A stretch of 64,000 bases of DNA from Megalonaias nervosa (Eukaryota > Mollusca > Bivalvia > Unionida > Unionidae), in contig JAECUM010003654.1 of NCBI GenBank assembly GCA_016617855.1, forward strand, positions 1 to 64,000, written 5' to 3'. Below the pieces are notes generated by a model, which was not told the DNA's origin, did not search any database, and was given only the letters and a program-made list of their open reading frames with translations. Shown here one piece after another: positions 1 to 12,782 of this stretch (the stretch's first letter is position 1; every line of letters starts with the position of its first letter). Position numbers and translations under genes: made by a program.

Positions 1-1
1 A

Positions 2-3000
2 AATACACTCACCGAAACAGGAGAAACATTACTACACATGGCATGTTTGGGTGGTAAACTAGAAATGACAAAATACTTGGTGGAAACATATCCTGATATG
101 ATCAATGGGGTTAACAAATATAAAGCTTCCTTGACCCATTATGCGGCTGAAGGCGGTAACATCTCTGTCTTACAATATCTAATTGATCAAGGCCTGGATC
201 CATGGTGTAGAACCGAAACACAACAAACATTACTACACATGTCATGCATTAGCGGACGGTTAGAAATAACCGAATATTTGCTCGAGAAATATCCTGATAT
301 AATCAATAAGGTTGATAACTATAACAGGACTCCGGCTCATTATGCTGCTTATGGCGGTAACGTATCTGTCATACAACCCATGACTGATCAAGACCTGGAT
401 CTGTGGTCTGGAAGAGCTACACAACAAATATTATCACACAGGTCATGCACGAAGAGCCACTTAGAAATTATGAAATACTTGGTAAAGAAATATCCAGATA
501 TCATTAGTGCGGTTGACAGCTGTAACGAAACAACAGCTCATTATGCTGCTGAGAGTGGTAACATCTCCGTCCTTCAGTACGTAATTGGTAAAGGTCTGGA
601 TCCGTGGTGTAGAACAGCAAAACAAGAAACTTTACTACATAAGTCATGCGTTGGCTCTGTATTAGATATGACCAAGTACTTAGTGGAAACATATCCTGAT
701 ATGATCCATGCTGTTGACAGTTGTAATCGAACAGCAGCTCATTATGTTACTCGGAGTAGTAACGTCTTCGTCTTACAATACCTAATTGATCAAGGCCTGG
801 ATCCATGGTGCAGAACTGCTACACAAGAAACATTGCTACACATGTCATGCATTGCCGGTCAGTTGGAAATGACCCATTACTTGGTAGAAAAATATCCTGC
901 AATGGTCAAAGAGGTTGACAATTGTAAAAGGACAGCAGGACATTTTGCTGCTCAGAACAATAACATTTCCGTCTTACAATACCTAACTGATCAAGGCCTG
1001 GATCCATGGTGTAGAACAGCTACACAAGAGACATTACTACACATGTCATGTATTGCCGGTCGGTTGGAAATGACGCAGTACTTGGTTGAAAAATATCCTG
1101 AAATGATCCATGAGGTTGACAAGCGTAACGAAACACCAGGTCATTATGCTTCTCAGAGTATTAACGTCTGTGTCCTACAATATCTAATTGATCAAGGCCT
1201 GGATCCATGGAGTAGAACATGTACAGAAGAAACATTGCTCCACGTGTCATCGATTAGCGGTAGCTTAGTGATGAGCAAATACTTGGTAGAGAAATATCCT
1301 GATATGATCAATATGGTTGACAAATATGAAGAAACACCGGGTCATTATGCTGCGTATGGCGGTAACGTCTACATCGTACAATACCTAATTGATCAAGGTC
1401 TGGATCCATGGGGTAAATCAATACATCAACACACATTACTCCACCAGTCATGCATCGCTGGTCAGTTAGAGATGAGCAAATACCTGATAGAAAAATATCC
1501 TGATATGATCAACGAGGTCGACAGTTCGAAAGAAACATCAGCACAGTGTGCTGCTTACGGCGGTAACATCTGCATCTTACAATACCTGATTGTTCAAGGT
1601 CAGGATCCTTGGTGTACATCGATACAGCAACAAACATTACTCCACCAGTCATGCATCGCTGGTCAGTTAGAGATGACCAAATACTTGGTAGAGAAATATC
1701 CTGCTATGATCAATGCGGTTGAATATCATAAAGCAACGCCAGCGCATTATGCTGCGGAGAGCAGTAACATCTTTGTCTTGCAACACCTTATTGATCAAGG
1801 CCTAGATCCATGGTCTCGAACGGCCACACAAGAAACATTGCTACACAAGGCATGTATTGCCGGTCAGTTAGAAATCACCCAGTACTTAATTGAAAAATAT
1901 CCTAATATGGTCAGTGAGGTTGACAATTGTAAACGAACACCAGCTCATTATGCCGCGCAGAGCAGTAACATCTCTGTCATACAATACTTAATTAATCAAG
2001 GCCTAGATCCATGGTGTAGAACAGCTACACAAGAAACGTTGTTACACAGGTCATGCATTGCCGGTCGGTTAGAAATGACCCAGTACTTGGTTGAAAAATA
2101 TCCCGATATGCTGAAAGATGTTGAGAATGGTCAAGGAACAGCAGGTCATTTTGCTGCGCAGAGCGATAATGTTTCATTGTTACAATACCTAATTGATCAA
2201 GGTCTGGATCCATGGTGTAGGACAGCTACACAAGAAACATTATTACATAAGTCATGCATTGCCGGTCAGTTAGAAATGACCCATTACTTGGTTGAAAAAT
2301 ATCCTGATATGATGAAAGAGGTTGAAAACTGTAATTTAACACCAGCTCATTTTGCTGCGCAGAGCAATAATATCGCCGTCTTACAATATCTGATTGATCA
2401 AGGCCTGGATCCACGTTGTAGAACAGCTACAAAAGAAACATTGCTCCACACGTCATGCATTGCAGGTCAGTTAGAAATGACCCAGTACTTGGTAGATAAA
2501 TATCCTGAAATGATCTATGAGACTGACAATCGAAAAGAAACACCAGGCCATTATGCCGCGTTGAGCAGTAGCGTCTCTGTCTTAAAATATCTGATTGATA
2601 AAGGCCTGGATCCATGGTGTAGAACAGATACACAAGAAACATTACTCCACAAGGCATGCATTGCCAGACATTTGGAAATTACCAAATACGTGGTTCAGAA
2701 ATACCCTGATATGATCAGTCAGGTGTACGAATGTAAATCAGCACGTGCCAATGGCCCTGTTGCGCGATGTAATGTCTCTATCTTGCAGAACCTAATTGAT
2801 CAAGGTTTGGATCTACGGTGTAAACCAGCTTCACACGAAACATTGCTGCCCTTGTCGTACTTTGCATATCAGTTAGAAATGACCTACTACTTGGTAGAGA
2901 AATATCCTGATATGATAAATAAGGTTACCAATTGTAAGGCAACACCTGGTCATTATGCTGCTCAGAGCGGGAATGTGTCTGCTTTACAATACCTGATTGA

Positions 3001-5365
3001 TAAAGGCTTGAATCCATGGTGCAGGACAGCTACACAAGAAACATTGCTCCACAAGGCATGCATTGCAGGTCAGTTAGAAATGACCCAATACTTGATTGAA
3101 AAATATCCTGATATGATCAATAAGGTTGACAAGCATAAAAGAACACCAGCTCACTATGCTGCTCAAAGCAGTAATATCTCTGTCTTACAGTACCTACTTG
3201 ATCAAGGGTTCGATCCTTGGTGTAGAACAGCTACATATGAAACATTGCTCCACAAGGCATGTATTTGCGGTCAATTAGAAATGACCCACTTCTTGGTTGA
3301 AAAATACCCTGGTATGATGAATGAGTTTGACAATTGTCAAGGAACACCTGGTCATCATGCCGCTCAGAGCAGCAATGTCTCCGTCTTACAGTACCTGATT
3401 GATCAAGGTCTGGATCCTTGGTGTAAAACAGTTAAACAAGATACATTGCTCCACAAGGCATGCATTGTCGGTCAGTTAGAAATGGCCCAGTTCTTGATTC
3501 AGAAATACCCTGACATGATCAATAAAGTTAATAATAGTAAAAATACACCAGGTCATTATGCTGCTATTGGAGGTAACATCTCTGTCTTGCAGTACCTAAT
3601 TGATCAAGGGTTGGATCCATGGTGTAGAACAGTTACACAAGAAACATTGCTGGACATGTCATGCATTGCCGGTCAGTTAGAAATGACCCAATACTTGGTT
3701 GAAAAATATCCTAATATGATCAGTGAGGTTGGCAAGCATAAAAGAACACCTGGTCATAATGCTGCTCTGGGCGGTAATATCTCCGTGTTAGAATACTTAA
3801 TTGATCATGGCCTGGATCCACGGTGTAGAACAGCTACACAAGAAACATTGCTCCACATATCAAGCATTGCCGGTCAGTTAGAAATGTCCATCTACTTGGT
3901 AGAGACTTATCCTGATATGATCAATCAGGTTGACAATTGTAACAGAACACCAGGTCATTATGCTGCTCAGAGCGGTAACGTCTCTCTGTTAGAATACCTA
4001 ATTCGTCAAGGTTTAGACCCATGGTGTAGAACAACTAAACAAGAAACTTTACTACACAGGTCAAGCAATGCTGGCAAGTTAGAAATGAGCAGATACCTGG
4101 TAGAGAAATATCCTGATATGATCAATAGGGTTGACAGTTCCAAAGGAACACCATCTCATTATGCCGCTCAGAGCAGTAAAGTTTCCGTCTTACAGTACTT
4201 GACTGATCAAGGCCTGGATCCTTGGTGCAGAACTGCTACACTTCAAACATTACTACACATGTCATGCATTGCTGGTCAGTTGGAAATGACCCATTACTTG
4301 GTAACGAAATACCCTCTTATGATGTATTTTATTATGTTTGATAATTGTCTAAAATCACCTGCTCATTATTCTGCTCAGAACGGTAACGTCTCTGTGTTAC
4401 AATACCTAATTGACAAAGGTATGGATCCATGGTGTAGAACAGTTACGCAAGAAACATTACTACATAGATCCTGCAATGCTGGTAACTTGGAAATGAGCAG
4501 ATATTTAGTAGGGAAATATCCTGTCATGATCAATATGACTGACATGTGTAAAGGTACCCCAGCTCATTATGCTGCTCAGAGCGGTAATGTCTCCGTCCTA
4601 CAATACCTGATTGATCAAGGCTTGGATCCTTGGTGTAGAACTGCTACACAAGAAACATTACTTCACATGTCAAGCATTGCTGGTCAGTTAGAAATGACCC
4701 AGTACTTGGTTGAAAAATATCCTGGTATGATCAATATTGTCAGCAGTACTGGACAATCACCTGCTCATTATGCTGCTCAGAGTGGCAACGTGTCTGTGTT
4801 ACAATACCTAATTGATCAAGGTTTTGACCCATGGTGTAGAACAAATACACAAGAAACATTGCTTCATATATCATGCATTGCTGGGCAGTTAGAAATGACC
4901 CAGTACTTGCTTATGAAATACCCTGATATGATCAATGAGGTTAACAGCTGTAAAGTAACACCGGGTCATTATGCTGCTCAAAGGGGTAACGTGTCTGTCT
5001 TACACTATCTACTTGATAAAGGTTTGGATCCATGGTGTAGAACAGATACACAAGAAACGTTACTGCACAGGGCTTGCAGCGCTGGTCAGTTAGAAATAAG
5101 CAAATACTTGGTAGAGAAATATCCTGACATGATCAATGAGGTTGACAATTGCAAAAGAACTTCAGGTCATTGTGCCGCTCATAGCGGTAACGTCTCGCTC
5201 TTACAATACCTAATTGATGAAGGTCTGGATCCATGGTGTAGAACAGACACACAACAAACATTGCTACACATAGCACTCATTGCTGCCCGGATGAAAATGG
5301 TAAAATACTTGATTGATAAATATCCTGATATGATCAGTAGGGTTCAGTTCAATATGCACCTCTGA
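2..5365 (+). CDS. Giant ankyrin-repeat protein, 5'-partial, single open exon
   Basis: The frame is open from base 2 to the TGA at 5363-5365. The first in-frame ATG is at 38, but ankyrin sequence (ETLLHMACLGG) already precedes and surrounds it, so the true start lies outside the window. The protein is almost entirely a tandem array of a 67-residue unit, about 26 copies. Each unit is two ankyrin repeats: a TPAHYAAQSGNVSVLQYLI type followed by DPWCRT and ETLLHMSCIAGQLEMTQYLVEKYPDMI. The TPxH and LLHxxC positions match the ankyrin TPLHxA helix start. The DNA period is 201 bp, shown by the spacing of the GGATC sites (196, 397, 598), with a single 6-bp insertion near 4325. No signal peptide, membrane segment, kinase, death or SOCS domain is visible. 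Ankyrin arrays normally act as protein-binding scaffolds; the partner here is unknown. Units near 397 and 2760-2870 are the most diverged. The absence of stops over 5.3 kb argues for function or recent expansion. Confidence 0.85.
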   Translation, partial: NTLTETGETLLHMACLGGKLEMTKYLVETYPDMINGVNKYKASLTHYAAEGGNISVLQYLIDQGLDPWCRTETQQTLLHMSCISGRLEITEYLLEKYPDIINKVDNYNRTPAHYAAYGGNVSVIQPMTDQDLDLWSGRATQQILSHRSCTKSHLEIMKYLVKKYPDIISAVDSCNETTAHYAAESGNISVLQYVIGKGLDPWCRTAKQETLLHKSCVGSVLDMTKYLVETYPDMIHAVDSCNRTAAHYVTRSSNVFVLQYLIDQGLDPWCRTATQETLLHMSCIAGQLEMTHYLVEKYPAMVKEVDNCKRTAGHFAAQNNNISVLQYLTDQGLDPWCRTATQETLLHMSCIAGRLEMTQYLVEKYPEMIHEVDKRNETPGHYASQSINVCVLQYLIDQGLDPWSRTCTEETLLHVSSISGSLVMSKYLVEKYPDMINMVDKYEETPGHYAAYGGNVYIVQYLIDQGLDPWGKSIHQHTLLHQSCIAGQLEMSKYLIEKYPDMINEVDSSKETSAQCAAYGGNICILQYLIVQGQDPWCTSIQQQTLLHQSCIAGQLEMTKYLVEKYPAMINAVEYHKATPAHYAAESSNIFVLQHLIDQGLDPWSRTATQETLLHKACIAGQLEITQYLIEKYPNMVSEVDNCKRTPAHYAAQSSNISVIQYLINQGLDPWCRTATQETLLHRSCIAGRLEMTQYLVEKYPDMLKDVENGQGTAGHFAAQSDNVSLLQYLIDQGLDPWCRTATQETLLHKSCIAGQLEMTHYLVEKYPDMMKEVENCNLTPAHFAAQSNNIAVLQYLIDQGLDPRCRTATKETLLHTSCIAGQLEMTQYLVDKYPEMIYETDNRKETPGHYAALSSSVSVLKYLIDKGLDPWCRTDTQETLLHKACIARHLEITKYVVQKYPDMISQVYECKSARANGPVARCNVSILQNLIDQGLDLRCKPASHETLLPLSYFAYQLEMTYYLVEKYPDMINKVTNCKATPGHYAAQSGNVSALQYLIDKGLNPWCRTATQETLLHKACIAGQLEMTQYLIEKYPDMINKVDKHKRTPAHYAAQSSNISVLQYLLDQGFDPWCRTATYETLLHKACICGQLEMTHFLVEKYPGMMNEFDNCQGTPGHHAAQSSNVSVLQYLIDQGLDPWCKTVKQDTLLHKACIVGQLEMAQFLIQKYPDMINKVNNSKNTPGHYAAIGGNISVLQYLIDQGLDPWCRTVTQETLLDMSCIAGQLEMTQYLVEKYPNMISEVGKHKRTPGHNAALGGNISVLEYLIDHGLDPRCRTATQETLLHISSIAGQLEMSIYLVETYPDMINQVDNCNRTPGHYAAQSGNVSLLEYLIRQGLDPWCRTTKQETLLHRSSNAGKLEMSRYLVEKYPDMINRVDSSKGTPSHYAAQSSKVSVLQYLTDQGLDPWCRTATLQTLLHMSCIAGQLEMTHYLVTKYPLMMYFIMFDNCLKSPAHYSAQNGNVSVLQYLIDKGMDPWCRTVTQETLLHRSCNAGNLEMSRYLVGKYPVMINMTDMCKGTPAHYAAQSGNVSVLQYLIDQGLDPWCRTATQETLLHMSSIAGQLEMTQYLVEKYPGMINIVSSTGQSPAHYAAQSGNVSVLQYLIDQGFDPWCRTNTQETLLHISCIAGQLEMTQYLLMKYPDMINEVNSCKVTPGHYAAQRGNVSVLHYLLDKGLDPWCRTDTQETLLHRACSAGQLEISKYLVEKYPDMINEVDNCKRTSGHCAAHSGNVSLLQYLIDEGLDPWCRTDTQQTLLHIALIAARMKMVKYLIDKYPDMISRVQFNMHL

Positions 5366-5812
5366 AGAGTTGTGTTTTTGTCTTAAAGTCACTAATTAAA
5401 CAAGGCCCGGATCCATGGTGTAGAACGGCTACACATGAAACTGCTTTATAAGTCTTGAATAGCTTCTTTGTTAGAAATCAGCAAATACATGGTAAAAATA
5501 TTCTGATATGATAAGTGAGGATGACAGTTGTAAAAGAACACCAGGTCATTGTGCTGCTCAAGAAAATTTTCTGGACAAGTCATGTATTACTGTTGAATTT
5601 AGATATGAGCAAGTACTTGGTAGAGAAATATCCCGATTTCATCAGTGATGTTGACAATTGCAAAAGATCACCAGGTCGTTGTGCTACTCATGCCGATAGT
5701 GTCTCTGTCTTACAAAGTATGGATTATTGGTGTAGAGCATCTGAACAAGAAACATTGGTCCTTAGATCATGCATTACTGGTTATTTAGAAATGACCCATA
5801 AAGTAATGACAA
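5366..5812 (+). pseudogene. Decayed ankyrin units downstream of the array
   Basis: Beyond the TGA the same 201-bp unit continues in broken form. The 'GGATCCATGGTGTAGAAC' segment recurs at 5409, only 182 bp after the previous one (5227), so about 19 bp are missing and the frame is lost. Recognisable pieces follow: a KYPDMI-like segment near 5500, a KRTPGHCAAQ-like segment near 5530, a MSKYLVEKYPDFISDVDNCKR segment near 5605-5670 and an EQETLVLRSCITGYLEMTH segment near 5745-5800. Similarity stops near 5812. The ORF starting at 5515 is a chance reading through these remnants, not a gene. The array therefore ends in about two and a half dead units. Confidence 0.8.
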
Positions 5813-6667
5813 AAGGAGGGGGAGACGGTAGTTTATCGATTAGCCAGTATGTATGCAGAGAATAACATTTGCGTAATTCTTATCTACATTTAACAATAGG
5901 TGGAAAGCATTATATAATTAATGAAACACATCTTAAGATTAAAATGCTGAGTCAGCTAAAATTACATTATCATCGATAAAAAATAAAATTTGAACTTGTA
6001 ATGTTCTGTTATATAGTAATTTAGTTTTACTTCGTAGCTCTTTTGGAAACAACACAAACTAATATCGTAAGAAAACAATACCAGAAACAAGGAAATCAAT
6101 TAAACAAATTTAATTAAAAATCAAGAAATTAGTAGCGGTTTTTTTAATATAATTTATTTAAATATTGTTCACTCCAGGTAACACCAGCCTACTTTTCAAG
6201 TGATTAAAAGATACATTTCTCAAGAGGCAAGATTATATCATTAGGTCCTTCATGATTTACACAAATAATATCAGATCGATGTCGCAGTGGATGGCAAAAG
6301 ATGTGGGAGCTGGGAAGGGTAGTGACGAATTAAACCCATTAATTTAAACATTTGAACTCATTTTCACATTTATTTTATTGTGTTGCCAAGACTGAATACT
6401 TAACATTAATTTAAATGTACAGAAAATCTGAAAATTTGATTGTCTTTGATACATGTAAACATTAACACATATGGTCCACGTTGCGTCACTGCAATCATGC
6501 CACCCAGGGCTGGCGAAGAACGAAGAGGCACGTAACCATTACTTAGTGCTTCAAAGGCTAATTAAATTCCATTGTCAATAGTTCATCCAAGTGCACCGTA
6601 AAGAAATTATATTTAACTTCTAACCTTGCAGAGTTCCTGATAAATGTAATTCACAAAATGGGACCAA
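5813..6667. other. Non-coding, no feature seen
   Basis: AT-rich sequence with short homopolymer runs. I see no long ORF, repeat array or RNA gene in it. Confidence 0.5.
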
Positions 6668-6740
6668 AGAAGCTCATTTAGAAGAGCGTCGAGCTCGTAA
6701 TCCCTGTGTTGCAGGTTCGGTACTTTCCCATCCTTGCGTA
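6668..6740 (+). repeat. Decayed tRNA-like sequence (SINE head or tRNA pseudogene)
   Basis: The stretch reads like a tRNA body: 'agctcatttagaagagcg' resembles an A-box/D-arm region, 'ctcgtaatcc' an anticodon arm with CGT in the loop (threonine-type), and 'gcaggttcggtac' a B box. The T arm does not pair well and the acceptor stem is absent, so it cannot be a working tRNA. It could be the head of an old tRNA-derived SINE; no clear 3' body follows. Confidence 0.4.
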
Positions 6741-8067
6741 AGTAGATTAACTCTGTGTGTCTTTGCGATAGACGCTTAAAAGTTTACAGTAATCACTGAG
6801 GCGTGAAATGATTTTTACTATGATCATGTTGTAATTATCAGGATTCGTCACACAGAAAAACAATATGACAACACCGCTGAATCTGAAACTAACTTGAACA
6901 TAACCAAGGTCACTGATGCGTAAAATAGGAATCATATTGACCTACATTTAGCGCAGTAGTATGTGTTAACAACAAAGTATCTACACACAAAACGTTATAT
7001 TTCTTTGTAGTAAATAGTGTTTGAGAAACTTGCCTAAAGGCAAAATATAACCAATGTTTGCAATACGGACATGGGTTAGCACGATATGACCCTTCGACAT
7101 GCGTGACTGGTAAAAAATATAACAAACAACAGCTTGTAAGAAATATACCATTAATAAACCGTGGGCGTCTAAGTTGGTAGTCGATAGTTTTAATACGACG
7201 GAATAGATAAACGCCACCCCACACCCTTCATTGCTCCTATATGCGTCACTTTGTGATGGTGTATATGGACCATCTAGTTCTGCATCCTTGGGGATCACTG
7301 TAATTGTGTACAAATATATGCCCCCTTTGCTAAATGACCCCGGGCCGTTGTCAGTAATATACAATTTATATCCGTGAATGAATCGGTCTCCAGTCAGCGG
7401 AAAATGGCGGTGGTGGAGAAAGGGCACCATTATACTCATGAGTGTCACTTATTGATCTTACACGATCACAAACGTCTGCACTTGGCGTCATCAAGTCATA
7501 TTTGCAATGTCTGGAGATGTTACGATTTTTCGTCTTGTTATTATCGGGAATGCACCCCAGCAAACAGGCCTATTTCATTATACAGAATATATACACTAGG
7601 ATAACTCCTATAGTAATATTAAATATAAAGAAAGAGGACAGAAAAATACTATTATGGAGCGTGAATGAATTATTATCATTTAGTCTGCACTCAAAAAGTT
7701 ATTTGAGGCTCATTTTGTATTTTATATATTTTGAAAAAAGGAATTTGTTTACCTGATAGCGCGTAGCGAAATCATTATGTAACTAAGAACTTAATGTTAG
7801 CCTTATTAGTTTGTCTAAAGCTGTATTGTTTAGGTATAGTTTATATAAAACCAATGATCAAGGATGGTTTGTGATGTGGGAAACCACATATGTACGTATT
7901 TATTTATCTTACACTTTATATGTAAATAATAGCATTTATTTTATTCTAGGCCATTTATTACTGGATTTTTAAAGTGAAATATTTGTGATAACTCACTGGA
8001 GTCAAATGCAATAATTTAACTGGTAAGCCTATTGCATTATAAACAAGAAATCTGAATTACGTTTTAG
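6741..8067. other. Mostly non-coding; one doubtful ORF of 155 codons
   Basis: The longest reading frame is on the minus strand at 6981-7448 (155 codons). I recognise no domain in it, overlapping ORFs of similar quality exist on both strands (6910-7224 minus, 7366-7563 minus, 7442-7756 plus), and none shows an obvious promoter or splice context. I do not call a gene here. Confidence 0.35.
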
Positions 8068-8146
8068 GTGCTTGCGTTGTCTAGTGGTAAGTATCACCGC
8101 CTTGCATGCAGACAAGCCTAATTCAAATTTAACAATGTGCATTTAC
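8068..8146 (+). repeat. tRNA-like SINE head, decayed
   Basis: 'gttgtctagtggtaag' is a good A-box/D-arm match and 'cgccttgcatgc' looks like an anticodon arm with TGC in the loop (alanine-type). The B-box position ('aattcaaattt') is degenerate compared with GGTTCAAATCC. The T stem and acceptor stem do not pair, so this is a tRNA-derived repeat, not a gene. Confidence 0.4.
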
Positions 8147-8723
8147 GTTTCTCTTCAATTTTGTTTAATATGCTGATTTGCTTGAATTATGAAAGAATTA
8201 TCTTTTTACTGATATTTTATTTGCGGATATACACAATGCACATCAGAACATAAACAGAAAACCGCTGACATTGTCGCGCTGGATCAAATAAGAAATCAGG
8301 TACTTCAGTTTATTATACACTTTGTTAGCCAACACACTTTGACTGATATGGGCGAGTGCAGAACTTAGTGAGTGATAAACTTAAGGAATTCTTCACCCAC
8401 TCGATGATATTATATATACCCGTTATACACTCGCTTCAAGTAAATCTCTTCTTTATAGGTTTTGTACATAGCTATTTTGCAAATTGTATTTAAGTATTAG
8501 TATATCATGTTTTTTGAGATTGTAATCATGAATGCATTGAATTCATTTAAGTAGTAAGATATAATTAATTGGTTAGATAATTTAATGTTTTGGATCAAGC
8601 CGAATATTTTCTGACGCTAGTTTTGATGGTGTAACATATTTGTTGATATTAAAAACCAGACTCAATTACACGTAGAAGAAACTTTTTCATAAATTTTAAA
8701 TAAATAAAATTTAACATCATAGA

Positions 8724-8731
<8 letters not shown>
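8147..8731. other. Non-coding, no feature seen
   Basis: AT-rich single-copy-looking sequence between the tRNA-like fragment and the microsatellite. Nothing is recognised. Confidence 0.5.
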
Positions 8732-8802
<71 letters not shown>

Positions 8803-8818
8803 GTGTGTGGGTGTGTGG

Positions 8819-8872
<54 letters not shown>
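8732..8872. repeat. Compound (TA)n-(GT)n microsatellite
   Basis: About 69 bp of pure TA (8732-8800) run into an interrupted GT tract (8802-8872). Reading frames across it (IYIYIY / HTHTHT) are artefacts of the dinucleotide repeat. Confidence 0.95.
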
Positions 8873-8873
<1 letters not shown>

Positions 8874-9051
8874 TTGGATTAAGTGTATTACGCATGCCAT
8901 GTCATATTCTGCACAATATTCCTAAGGTACATACGTATAGGTAATTAAACAAATTGTCATACTAGGATGTAAAATTTAAAAATTTCAAAAAGTTTCTTTT
9001 TTAAATTTCATTTTCTCATTTGATATTTCCCTTACAAAACAAAGCAATTTA

Positions 9052-9908
9052 AATCAGTGAGTTTATGCTGAAGATTAGACACGTTTGTAATCAATGAGTT
9101 TATGCTGAAGATTAGACACGTTTGTAATCAATGAGTTTATGCTGAAGATTAGACACGTTTGTAATCAATGAGTTTATGCTGAAGATTAGACACGTTTGTA
9201 ATCAATGAGTTTATGCTGAAGATTAGACACGTTTGTAATCAATGAGTTTATGCTGAAGATTAGACACGTTTGTAATCAATGAGTTTATGCTAAAGATTAG
9301 ACACGTTTGTAATCAATGAGTTTATGCTGAAGATTAGACACGTTTGTAATCAATGAGTTTATGCTGAAGATTAGACACGTTTATAATCAATGAGTTTATG
9401 CTGAGGATTAGACACGTTTGTAATCAATGAGTTTATGCTAAAGATTAGACACGTTTGTAATCAATGAGTTTATGCTGAAGATTAGACACGTTTGTAATCA
9501 ATGAGTTTATGCTGAAGATTAGACACGTTTGTAATCAATGAGTTTATGCTGAAGACTAGACACGTTTGTAATCAATGAGTTTATGCTGAAGATTAGACAC
9601 GTTTGTAATCAATGAGTTTATGCTGAAGATTAGACACGTTTGTAATCAATGAGTTTATGCTGAAGATTAGACATGTTTGTAATGAATGAGTTTATGCTGA
9701 AGATTGGACACTTTTGTAATCAATGAGTTTATGCTGAAGATTAGACGTTTGTAATCAATGAGTTTATGCTGAATCAATGAGAAGATTAGACATGTTTGTA
9801 ATGAATGAGTTTATGCTGAAGATTGGACACTTTTGTAATCAATGAGTTTATGCTGAAGATTAGACACTTTTGTAATCAATGAGTTTATGCTGAAGATTAG
9901 ACACTTTT
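9052..9908. repeat. 37-bp minisatellite, about 23 units
   Basis: The unit contains 'gagtttatgctgaagattag' followed by 'acacgtttgtaatcaat', 37 bp in all; 'gtttatgctg' recurs at 9061, 9098 and so on. Most units are identical. Variants cluster at the 3' end, where CGTTTGT becomes CTTTTGT, one unit is shortened (near 9745) and a fragment is inserted near 9770-9785. A variant block near 9671 (ACATGTTTGTAATGAATG, then GATTGGACAC) recurs 119 bp later near 9790, which shows a higher-order duplication. There are no unique spacers, so it is not CRISPR-like. Confidence 0.95.
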
Positions 9909-10110
9909 ATAGTAAGAACTGTAATAAACTTGTTTATACTTTATAGTATGTTGTATCTTTCGGTCCTTCATTTTTGAAAAAAATTATTTACGATCTCATA
10001 TGCAGGAGACATATTTAGGAGGCAACTTAAATCTGTAAACTGGATTCCAATCCTAACTACATCTTGTATCATTTAAATCACAAACACATATCAACATTAA
10101 TACGTGCACA

Positions 10111-10154
<44 letters not shown>

Positions 10155-10810
10155 GTACAAATACATACACGCTTACGTTTTGTTTCAGAATACATTATTT
10201 CTTTCTATCAAAACTACACTCTTTCGGTTTCAAGAATTTATCATGACTTCAGTCCTTGTTGGTTTTAATAATTACACTTTGATACTCTTTTGAAATCTCA
10301 AAATGACAAATTTGTTTGTGTCAACATTTCGGAGTATAGAGTAATTTCATTGTACTATATTTTATACAATACGTTATGCTAATGAATTTTCGAAAGTACA
10401 GCCGGTGGCATGAGACGATGAGACCGGCTCCATGGAGAAGTGCATTGAGCAAATTGAAGTAACACCATCAACACATAATGCATACACACAACCGACAAAA
10501 ACCCCCACATAAAACGAAGTATCTGGTCAGAACAAACAACTATGACTCGTGATTTCAACATTAAATAATCAGTCTTCATGCTTTAGTGAAAAAGTTACTC
10601 ATATTTAAAGCAAACTATATTAAGCTTTTTCCAAAATTTCTAAATTCCTACTTTAATTATGATAAAGTTATCGAACATGGAAGTGAAATCTGAGTACCGT
10701 TTATCTGCTCAGGACGTACCGTGACCATGTGTCAAGAAATCAGATTTGAGTCGACACATGCACAAGGTGAATCAACAATTATGCTGTCCAGAATGACTTA
10801 TTTTATTTTA
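9909..10810. other. Non-coding with a (GA)n microsatellite
   Basis: It contains a (GA)n tract at 10115-10152. The short frames at 10064-10246 and 10379-10579 lack any recognisable domain. Nothing else is seen. Confidence 0.5.
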
Positions 10811-10965
10811 AGTGAGTGTTGTTGTTGTTGTTGTAGGGCTTAACGCCATTTTTCAGCACACGATAGGCTATACATGGCGGCCAGTATTAATGGTGGAGGA
10901 AGAATCCGGGAAAACGAACCACCGACCCACGAGAAGCTACTGGCACGCTTTTTCACATATCTTCA
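10811..10965 (-). mobile_element. SINE, 3' body and tail only
   Basis: Read on the minus strand it contains 'tagcttctcgtgggtcggtg', then 'ttcctccaccattaatactg', 'gccgccatgtatagcc' and 'gctgaaaaatggcgttaagc', and ends in an (AAC)n tail, seen on the plus strand as (GTT)n at 10816-10831. The 3' section matches the SINE at 19.2 kb and the tail at 28.55 kb. The tRNA-like head is missing. From memory this 3' body resembles molluscan RUDI-type SINEs; I cannot confirm the family here. Confidence 0.75.

Positions 10966-12782
<1,817 letters not shown>

Noticed and set aside
504..2657. Minus-strand ORFs of 62-76 codons inside the ankyrin array
   Set aside because: They recur with the repeat and are antisense shadows of the 201-bp unit.
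1..5365. Ankyrin array as a bacterial endosymbiont gene
   Set aside because: The surrounding DNA contains animal SINEs, a LINE and microsatellites, and no bacterial gene or operon is present.
6981..7448. 155-codon minus-strand ORF as a gene
   Set aside because: It has no recognisable domain, and several competing ORFs of similar length overlap it on both strands.
9052..9908. CRISPR-like direct repeat array
   Set aside because: The 37-bp units are head-to-tail with no unique spacers, and the genome is eukaryotic.
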